Assembly (NCBI GenBank): GCA_964526635.1
Contig: CAZGLR010000108.1
Span: forward strand, 1 to 11,220
Direction of reading: 5' to 3'
DNA from: CAZGLR01 sp964526635
Lineage (GTDB): Bacteria > Zixibacteria > MSB-5A5 > GN15 > JAAZOE01
Length of the DNA stretch: 11,220 bases
In this document: positions 6,028 through 11,220 of the stretch, in pieces
How positions within the stretch are numbered: the stretch's first letter is position 1
Layout: each line of letters begins with the position of its first letter
Program-made: the position numbers and the translations under genes
Notes under the pieces: generated by a model
The model's database searches: none
What the model was told of the DNA's origin: nothing
Seen by the model: the letters and a program-made list of their open reading frames with translations, nothing else

Positions 6028-7293
6028 ATGACAAAAGCCTGTTTCCTGACGATTATGGCAGTCGTTATGCTCCTGTTGTCTTTACCCGCAGTCGGCGCTG
6101 ATTCCCAGGAGTACTTCGACTATCTGAAAAAAGTGTACAACCGCCACGACCGTAATCTCTATGACTATCTCCAGCGCGAACTGGATGCCTTCATCAATCG
6201 TTATCCCGATGACGTCCCGGTCGTCAGTCAAGCTTATCATCTGATGGGGCGGATACATGAAGAAAACGGCAACGAAGACCGGGCCCTGGCCACCTACCTC
6301 AAAACCGCCCTGCTTTACCCCAAGCAGCCGGTGGCGGTGACAGCCACCGATGATATCCTGCGGCTGATTTCCCAGGTCCGCCGCTATGAACAATTCCGCC
6401 CGCAGCTCGAAAGCGCCCTTATTGCCCGTTTTGCCGGATCCCGCACAGTCGATTGTTATCATCATTATCTTTTGCTGATGGATTCGATTGATACGGGTTA
6501 CCTGACCGAACCGATCATCGATGAGATCTTCAATTTCATCATCCTCTTCGAGGGCGACGACAGAACCCGGCAGGTACAACGCATGCTGGCTGATTTGTAT
6601 GTCGATATCGGTCGTCCGGAAACGGCCATTGCGGCGCTGATCAAATATGAAACGCTGTATCCGACCGACCCGCAGATACCATCGGTGAAATATGAACGCG
6701 GGTATCTCATGTTCGAACAACTGCGTGATTTCTCCGGCGCCAGGGCGGTCCTTGACTCGGTTATTCACGATTTTCATAAAAGCAAATCGGCGCCCTATGC
6801 CCTCTACACTATCGGTGAAATAAACCGCCGACAGGACAGCTTCGCAGTNNNNNNNNNNGTAGCTATCTCCAGTCTGGAGAAAATTCCCGGTGCGTATCCG
6901 CAAAGTGCCAAAGTCATCGATGCCCTGTATTTGATATCAGATATCTATCGCGATGATCTCCGTATGTACCAGACCGCCGACAGTGTCTATGATGTTATGC
7001 TTGATGATCATGGCGACAATATTCAGATTCTGTCAGGTTTGAAAAAATCGGCCGAATTGAACCGTGGACGGCTCAACAATTACCCCAAGGCCGCCGATCG
7101 CTATGCCGAAATTGCACGACGGTTCCCGGATTCTCCCGAAGCACCGGCGATGCTGTTTGAAGCCGTCGAGGTGGCCGAAGATGATCTCTCTGACGACGGT
7201 TTAACCCGGGAGTATTTGAACATGGTCCTCTCGCTCTGGCCCGATACCGAACTTGCCCGCCGGGCACAGAAAAAGCTGGACCGGCTGAAGTAA
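6028..7293 (+). CDS. Exported TPR protein, interrupted by assembly gap
   Basis: A protein of about 421 residues with a Sec signal peptide (MTKACFLTIM, then a hydrophobic core, ending LPAVGA) and a helical body of TPR-type repeats, seen in segments such as QAYHLMGRIHEENGNEDRALATY, SVKYERGYLMFEQLRDFSGA and YAEIARRFPDSPEAPAMLFE (each quoted in part). The pattern resembles the YbgF/BamD-like scaffolds of the periplasm, which hold protein complexes together. No catalytic motif is seen. Of three in-frame ATGs (6001, 6022, 6028), 6028 is preferred because AAGG (6016-6019) sits 8 bases before it and the signal peptide then starts cleanly. Ten Ns at 6849-6858 lie inside the gene. The frame stays open on both sides if the gap is about 10 bases, but 10 may be a placeholder. 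A specific partner cannot be named. Confidence 0.85.
   Translation: MTKACFLTIMAVVMLLLSLPAVGADSQEYFDYLKKVYNRHDRNLYDYLQRELDAFINRYPDDVPVVSQAYHLMGRIHEENGNEDRALATYLKTALLYPKQPVAVTATDDILRLISQVRRYEQFRPQLESALIARFAGSRTVDCYHHYLLLMDSIDTGYLTEPIIDEIFNFIILFEGDDRTRQVQRMLADLYVDIGRPETAIAALIKYETLYPTDPQIPSVKYERGYLMFEQLRDFSGARAVLDSVIHDFHKSKSAPYALYTIGEINRRQDSFAXXXXVAISSLEKIPGAYPQSAKVIDALYLISDIYRDDLRMYQTADSVYDVMLDDHGDNIQILSGLKKSAELNRGRLNNYPKAADRYAEIARRFPDSPEAPAMLFEAVEVAEDDLSDDGLTREYLNMVLSLWPDTELARRAQKKLDRLK
6849..6858. other. Assembly gap of 10 Ns
   Basis: Ten undetermined bases split the exported TPR gene. The reading frame is kept across exactly ten bases, which is compatible with a true short gap. Scaffolders often insert ten Ns regardless of distance, so missing repeat units cannot be excluded. 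Confidence 0.95.
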
Positions 7294-7595
7294 TGCCGGA
7301 AAGCAGAACCCGGCAAAAGACTGAGGCTTCAGAGATAATTAATGAAATCAGCAAAAGCGGGTCTGCCCGTCCGTTTCGCTTTCAGTATCAGCCTATATCA
7401 TCAGGGGACAGGCGGTCGTCAAACGCAGGTCAGCCGAGCGTCTGTACCGCACCGGACCCGCCCCGGGGAGTACTAATCGACTTTCGCATACAGAAATCTG
7501 CCCCGTAAACCAGGGTTTATTGTACCAAAACACATACCCAAAAAATACCAACTTCTCTTTTGCTTTTTTTTAATAATATTCGTATATGTTGCGTT
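7294..7595. other. Intergenic stretch without a convincing gene
   Basis: This 302-base gap holds an open frame from 7293 to 7508 whose product is low-complexity, rich in Ser, Arg and Pro, and without a ribosome binding site, so I do not call it a gene. Right after the TPR stop there is a small hairpin, TGCCGG (7294-7299) with CCGGCA (7310-7315), lacking a T-tract. Bases 7500-7595 turn AT-rich and contain a candidate promoter for the next gene, TTGCTT (7560-7565), 17 bases, TATATG (7583-7588). Otherwise nothing is recognised. Confidence 0.5.
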
Positions 7596-8270
7596 ATGAC
7601 ATTAATTGGGCATGGATGGCAGGACATCTCGGGAATCGTCACGAGGACGATTATCGACTACGCACAGTCGTTTTCTGAGGACTTCACAGTCAAGAGTTCC
7701 TTCGGTCTCGCGTTTTTGAATTCGTCGGTGCATCGTGCCGCTGATTTTGGCTTTGCGGTAGCTTCCAATTATCCGATTATTGCCGCTTCCGTCGGCGCGG
7801 CCGGTGCTGTATATGGCGCGGCCTATGCGCTGAATTTTCTCAGCTATGGTTACTTGAAAAACCGCATCCTGCGCAGTCAGCCCTGGGACCTTAATATCTG
7901 TTGCGGGACCACCGATGGCGGCGGGATCAACGCCGATATCAAAAAGCACGGCGATATTCCCAATTTTGTTTTGACCAAAGATATCTATAATCTGCCGTTT
8001 GACTCCGGCCGTTTCAATCATGTTCTCTGTTCGCACACAATTGAACATGTCGATAATCCCAAAGCATTTTATAATGAACTCCGCCGGGTTGGCAAAGATG
8101 TCACCCTGGTCGTGCCGCCCCTCTGGGATTTTTCGGCGGCGGTTAATCTGTTGGAACATCGCCAGTTGTTTTTCTCCATGCGGACCCGCTACAAAAAACT
8201 CCCGTTGTATACCCCATTACCCATGGCCCGCGCAGTTCAAAACATGATCGGCCAGCGCATTAAGGCTTAA
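7596..8270 (+). CDS. SAM-dependent methyltransferase-like protein with hydrophobic N-terminus
   Basis: From ATG 7596 the protein has 224 residues. Residues about 56-82 form an Ala/Gly-rich hydrophobic stretch that may be a membrane anchor. Residues 97-190 resemble a class I (Methyltransf_11-type) methyltransferase. Motif I is LNICCGTTDGGGINADI (99-115), which departs from the usual D-x-G-x-G-x-G. It is followed by LTKDIYNLPFDSGRFNHV (126-143) and the characteristic SHTIEHVDNP (146-155) and ELRRVGK (161-167). The C-terminal third after 190 is short. There is no Shine-Dalgarno; an in-frame start at 7560 is possible. The best upstream promoter would start transcription at about 7595, so the mRNA may be leaderless. 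Substrate unknown. The altered motif I leaves it open whether it binds SAM. Coding is well supported by codon pattern and motifs. Confidence 0.7.
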   Translation: MTLIGHGWQDISGIVTRTIIDYAQSFSEDFTVKSSFGLAFLNSSVHRAADFGFAVASNYPIIAASVGAAGAVYGAAYALNFLSYGYLKNRILRSQPWDLNICCGTTDGGGINADIKKHGDIPNFVLTKDIYNLPFDSGRFNHVLCSHTIEHVDNPKAFYNELRRVGKDVTLVVPPLWDFSAAVNLLEHRQLFFSMRTRYKKLPLYTPLPMARAVQNMIGQRIKA

Positions 8271-8339
8271 GCCATATAGCTGTCGTAACAACATCATGAA
8301 TTCCCGCTTTTAATTTCCCGGAAGAACTGAACCATCTCC

Positions 8340-8402
8340 GGCTAACTCTGTTATGAGTATTAGCCGTGCATATGCGGCTGTCACAATTCCGAACATGTTA
8401 GC
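8340..8402 (+). promoter_or_regulatory. Overlapping alternative hairpins upstream of SOD
   Basis: Three pairings share bases. GGCTAA-CTC (8340-8348) pairs with GAG-TTAGCC (8355-8365, two-base bulge). AGCCG (8362-8366) pairs with CGGCT (8373-8377). GCTAAC (8341-8346) also matches GTTAGC (8397-8402). They cannot all form at once. The region lies between the methyltransferase stop and the SOD ribosome binding site and has no T-tract. It may be a transcript end, a leader switch or chance. No clear promoter boxes for SOD are seen in 8271-8426. Confidence 0.3.
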
Positions 8403-8426
8403 TTACAGTGTATAAGGAGAAAATTT

Positions 8427-9257
8427 ATGGCTTTTCCGATATCTGACCCTCATCCCGAATCGACAGCATTTAAACCGAACGAAATATTTACCACCGGCAA
8501 AACCTCACGCCGCGGTGTTCTGGCGACTCTGACCAGTGCTGCTGCCGGACTGTTTCTGGCCCCGCTGGCCCATGCCGCAAGTCATGCCAAAATGCAGGAC
8601 CGTCCGCTCTCGATGGTTACCGCCGTGGCTCCCAATGCCTCCAACACTTATCCCTATGCGTTGCCATCACTGCCGTATGCCTATGACGCCCTCACCGCCG
8701 CGATCGATGCGCAAACCATGGAAACCCATCACAGCAAGCATCATCAGGGATATACCGACAAGCTCAACGCCGCGATTGAAAAGGAACCATCTCTCAAGGA
8801 TAAGCCATTGGTGGCGTTGTTATCAGATATCACGATGGTGCCAGCGTCGGTTCGCACGGCCGTGCGGAACAACGGCGGCGGGTATTTTAATCATGCGGTT
8901 TTCTGGCCGTTGATGACCCCCAATGGCGGCGGGATGCCGTCGGGTGATCTGGCCGCGGCAATCAATCGTGATTTTGGCTCGCTGGAGAATTTCCAGGAAA
9001 AATTCAATAAAGCCGCCGGGACTGTCTTCGGATCCGGCTGGGCCTGGCTGGTTTCCGACAGCGGCGGCAAGCTGTCTGTCATGCAAACCCTTAATCAGGA
9101 CTGCCCGCTGACCGAGGGCTACAAACCGGTACTGTGCATTGACGTCTGGGAGCACGCCTATTACCTGCGCTATCAGAATCGACGTGGTGATTATATCAAT
9201 AACTTCTGGAATGTCGTCAACTGGGATATGGCCGCAAAAAACTATGCCGCCGAATAA
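8427..9257 (+). CDS. Tat-exported Fe/Mn superoxide dismutase
   Basis: A 276-residue superoxide dismutase of the iron/manganese family, converting superoxide to oxygen and hydrogen peroxide. Metal ligands are visible as His101 (ETHHSKHHQGY), His156 (GGYFNHAVFW), and Asp239 and His243 (DVWEHAYY). Tyr109 and the GGYFN segment complete the active site. Gln224 in TLNQDCPL is at the site expected for manganese-type enzymes, so Mn is the likelier metal. The N-terminus carries a twin-arginine leader, TSRRGVLATLTSAAAG (26-41) ending at LAHA (47-50), so the folded, metal-loaded enzyme is probably exported to the periplasm. The leader is unusual in having 27 residues before the arginine pair. AAGGAGA at 8414-8420 fixes the start at ATG 8427. 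The gene stands alone and ends at a strong terminator. A function against external oxidative stress is inferred. Confidence 0.95.
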   Translation: MAFPISDPHPESTAFKPNEIFTTGKTSRRGVLATLTSAAAGLFLAPLAHAASHAKMQDRPLSMVTAVAPNASNTYPYALPSLPYAYDALTAAIDAQTMETHHSKHHQGYTDKLNAAIEKEPSLKDKPLVALLSDITMVPASVRTAVRNNGGGYFNHAVFWPLMTPNGGGMPSGDLAAAINRDFGSLENFQEKFNKAAGTVFGSGWAWLVSDSGGKLSVMQTLNQDCPLTEGYKPVLCIDVWEHAYYLRYQNRRGDYINNFWNVVNWDMAAKNYAAE

Positions 9258-9280
9258 CTACAGACAGATTAACTGTCTCC

Positions 9281-9310
9281 GGCGCAGCCACATGGCTGCG
9301 CCTTTTTTTT
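9281..9310 (+). terminator. Strong intrinsic terminator after SOD
   Basis: GGCGCAGCC (9281-9289) and GGCTGCGCC (9294-9302) form a perfect 9-bp GC-rich stem with a 4-base loop, followed by eight T's (9303-9310). It lies 23 bases beyond the SOD stop codon and separates that gene from the next transcription unit. Confidence 0.95.
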
Positions 9311-9319
9311 GCCGGCCCC

Positions 9320-9353
9320 TTGACCGACTCTCAATTGTGTACGATGTTATAAG
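9320..9353 (+). promoter_or_regulatory. Possible promoter elements for the propeller-transglutaminase gene
   Basis: TTGACC (9320-9325) and TATAAG (9348-9353) are good single boxes lying just after the SOD terminator. They are 22 bases apart, too far for a standard sigma70 promoter, so only one of them may be real. The downstream gene must have its own promoter because the terminator intervenes. Confidence 0.25.
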
Positions 9354-9389
9354 ATTGTCTCTTACTATCGCACACCATGGGAGGTTGTT

Positions 9390-11018
9390 ATGCGAAGAGT
9401 CTCACTAATTATTTCCCTGTATATACTTTTATGCATGGCCGCGGCAATCCCGGCCCAGACACCGGGCGACGTCATTATGCGTATGAATCTGCCGGGTCTG
9501 CATCCGCAGGGACTGGCGTTCGATGGGCGCCATATATGGTGCGCGGATCGCCTCAGCGACCAGATATATAAACTTGATCCCGATAACGGCGCAATCATCG
9601 ATTCGCTTCCCGCCCCGGGGTATCATCCGGTCGGCTTGACCTGGGACGGCAGCCATCTGTGGTGTGTCGATGGCGGCGAAGAACGGATATATGCCATCGA
9701 TCCAAAAACCGGCATCGCCGAGAAAACTATCTGGTGCCCGGCCGCGCAGCCCGGCGATCTGGCCTGGGATGGTATGTATCTCTGGATTTGTGATGACGCC
9801 TCCAACGAGATCATGCAGATCAGTACCGTCGACGGCACCACGATATCGTCAATCACCGCGCCCCATGCGCATCCCGGCGGTCTGACCTTCGATGGCACCT
9901 ATCTTTGGGTCTCTGATCGATACCGTGATGCTGTCTACATGGTCACGCCCGATAACGGCGATGTTATCATCACGCTCGACAGTATTGGCCATTATCCCTG
10001 CGGTCTGGCCTGGAGTCCCGACGCGCTTTATAATGTCGATTACGAAAACAAGCAGATCAGCGCCCTGGTAGCCACAGCGAGCGACAACTGGCTTGCTCGT
10101 TTCGATGACAAGCAGCAGAAAGTGAGCTTTATTCATCAATCGCGTAATTTTGGCCCGGATACTGTCACGTCGATGCAGGTGTATCTGGCCCTTCCGGAAA
10201 ACCGAGAAAGCCAACAGCTCCACGGCGATGTCAAACTCTCACCGCCGCCCGATGATATCATCACTGATGACTATGGCCAGAAACTGGCTGTGTATGAATT
10301 TTCCGATCTCGGGCCCGGCGACTTTACCGAAGTGGAATTGACAGCTGTCGCAACGCTGTATCGCACCCGGTATCATGTCTTCCCCGGAAAAGTTGGCAGT
10401 CTCGATGATATCCCCGATGATATCAAAAAAATCTACCTGGCCGATGATGAAAAATACGCCATGAACGATCCGGTCATCCAGCAGGCGGTGGCGGTAGCGG
10501 TTGGTGATGAAACCAATCCCTATTGGATCGGCCGCAAAGTGTTCAAGCATCTTATCGACAAAATGTATTATGAACTGGTCGGCGGATGGAATATCGCGCC
10601 GACGGTGCTCGATCGTGGCAATGGCTCCTGCAGCGAATACAGCTTTGTGTACATTTCCATGTGTCGCGCGGCCGGGCTCCCGGCCCGATACGTCGGCGCG
10701 GTTGTAATCCGCGGCGATGATGCCTCCTGGGATGATGTCTTCCATCGCTGGGTGGAAATATATTTGCCGAATTATGGCTGGTTTCCGGTGGATCCCTCCG
10801 GTGGCGATAAGGAATGGCCCGCTGATCAGGCCAATTACTTCGGCGCCCTGAGCAACCGTTTCCTGATCACGACTCAGGCTGGCGGGGGGACCGACTATTT
10901 GGGCTGGAGTTACAACGCCAACGAAGTCTGGAAATCAAAAGGTAAGTGCAAAATCGAAACCGAAAATTTCGGTGAATGGTCCCCGGCGATTTTGCTCGAT
11001 GATGCTCAATCACGATAA
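9390..11018 (+). CDS. Secreted beta-propeller and transglutaminase-like protease fusion
   Basis: A 542-residue protein in three parts. Residues 1-22 are a Sec signal peptide. Residues about 30-225 hold five repeats of roughly 41 residues with the pattern HPxGLxWDGxxLWxxD (at 38, 79, 120, 161 and 202), characteristic of NHL/SMP-30-like beta-propeller blades; the last copy is degenerate. Residues about 240-330 form a beta-rich linker, and residues 380-500 a transglutaminase-like (papain-fold) domain. The triad is visible as Cys414 (GNGSCSEYSFVY), His452 (VFHRWVEIYLP) and Asp468 (WFPVDPSGGD). Such domains act as cysteine peptidases or amide-crosslinking enzymes outside the cytoplasm. The propeller may bind substrate or envelope partners. 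GGGAGG (9379-9384) supports ATG 9390. It is its own transcription unit, bounded by the SOD terminator. Five blades are fewer than a complete six- or seven-bladed propeller, so more degenerate blades may exist. Substrate unknown. Confidence 0.9.
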   Translation: MRRVSLIISLYILLCMAAAIPAQTPGDVIMRMNLPGLHPQGLAFDGRHIWCADRLSDQIYKLDPDNGAIIDSLPAPGYHPVGLTWDGSHLWCVDGGEERIYAIDPKTGIAEKTIWCPAAQPGDLAWDGMYLWICDDASNEIMQISTVDGTTISSITAPHAHPGGLTFDGTYLWVSDRYRDAVYMVTPDNGDVIITLDSIGHYPCGLAWSPDALYNVDYENKQISALVATASDNWLARFDDKQQKVSFIHQSRNFGPDTVTSMQVYLALPENRESQQLHGDVKLSPPPDDIITDDYGQKLAVYEFSDLGPGDFTEVELTAVATLYRTRYHVFPGKVGSLDDIPDDIKKIYLADDEKYAMNDPVIQQAVAVAVGDETNPYWIGRKVFKHLIDKMYYELVGGWNIAPTVLDRGNGSCSEYSFVYISMCRAAGLPARYVGAVVIRGDDASWDDVFHRWVEIYLPNYGWFPVDPSGGDKEWPADQANYFGALSNRFLITTQAGGGTDYLGWSYNANEVWKSKGKCKIETENFGEWSPAILLDDAQSR

Positions 11019-11220
11019 CACAGCAACCTGACATACAGCTTGCCCGTCGCATTATCGATGGGCAAGCGTCGGCCAATCGTGTTCTGATTCTGCACAAATT
11101 TCGGAATGTATGATGGTTACGTAATGGGTATGAATCCGATATGGTATTGTGATACTGTCGACTCAACGCACTATTCTTAACTTGCTTAATACAAACAGCA
11201 TAAACTCGCATTCATGGATG
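11019..11220. other. 3' flank with hairpin, no gene seen
   Basis: GCTTGCCCGTCG (11038-11049) and CGATGGGCAAGC (11056-11067) form a 12-bp stem (one G-U pair) with a 6-base loop, 20 bases after the transglutaminase stop. No T-tract follows, so it is a transcript-end or RNA-stabilising hairpin rather than a textbook terminator. The remaining 150 bases contain only a 23-codon open frame from ATG 11106 without a ribosome binding site, and nothing else I recognise. Confidence 0.5.

Noticed and set aside
6082..6903. 273-codon minus-strand frame opposite the exported TPR gene
   Set aside because: It crosses the N gap and mirrors the codon structure of the plus-strand gene, which has a signal peptide, TPR pattern and a ribosome binding site.
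7468..7485. GTACTAATCGAC resembles the conserved 3' end of 23S rRNA
   Set aside because: The match is about ten bases and no flanking 23S helices are present on either strand, so it is chance.
7293..7508. 71-codon frame whose ATG overlaps the TAA of the TPR gene (TAATG)
   Set aside because: The junction suggests coupling, but the product is low-complexity and rich in Ser, Arg and Pro, with no hydrophobic core or motif. Codon pattern looks non-coding.
11106..11177. 23-codon open frame near the right edge (MYDGYVMGMN...)
   Set aside because: No ribosome binding site or promoter, ends quickly at TAA, and shows no recognisable motif.
1..11220. CRISPR arrays, tRNA or rRNA genes, insertion sequences, integrases
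   Set aside because: Looked for direct-repeat arrays, cloverleaf-like sequences, transposase or recombinase motifs and terminal repeats on both strands; none were found.

Overview
The window looks like a scaffold from a draft or metagenome-assembled genome of an uncultured Gram-negative-type bacterium. Most genes encode exported proteins: Sec signal peptides, one Tat leader, secreted proteases and scaffold proteins. There is a 10-N assembly gap at 6849-6858. Composition is near 50% GC in most genes but visibly lower at 1-1400 and around 3640-4400. The gene mix (exported C69 peptidase, DUF2914, non-actinobacterial UbiA-type phosphoribosyltransferase, propeller-transglutaminase) would fit a lineage of the FCB group, such as candidate phylum Zixibacteria. 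That placement is inference, because no rRNA or marker gene is present.

Layout. (1) 1-1203: 3' part of an AT-rich, all-helical TPR-like gene of unknown function. It is followed at once by a self-contained mini transcription unit (promoter about 1193-1220, ribosome binding site, 30-codon signal-peptide-like ORF 1309-1401, terminator 1413-1440). (2) 1462-3114 (-): exported C69-family dipeptidase with its own promoter. (3) 3219-4272 (-): overlapping HTH-nucleotidyltransferase (MNT) and HEPN genes, a toxin-antitoxin-type pair, preceded by an operator-like inverted repeat. (4) 4458-4880 (-): secreted DUF2914 protein. (5) 4999-5871 (-): UbiA-family decaprenyl-phosphate phosphoribosyltransferase-like membrane enzyme. 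(6) 6028-7293 (+), divergent from it: exported TPR protein, interrupted by the N gap. (7) 7596-8270 (+): methyltransferase-like protein with a hydrophobic N-terminal segment. (8) 8427-9257 (+): Tat-exported Fe/Mn superoxide dismutase with a strong terminator. (9) 9390-11018 (+): secreted beta-propeller plus transglutaminase-like protease. The last 200 bases hold a hairpin and no convincing gene.

How the genes relate. There is no single long operon; most genes look like their own transcription units with good Shine-Dalgarno sequences. The shared theme is the cell envelope: periplasmic peptidase, SOD, transglutaminase-like enzyme, TPR scaffold and polyprenyl-phosphate sugar chemistry. The MNT/HEPN pair is a defence or maintenance module inserted among them. 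The most speculative lead is the TPR-like gene with its adjacent secreted mini-peptide gene, whose arrangement recalls peptide-sensing regulator/pheromone pairs. The visible sequence does not prove such a function.
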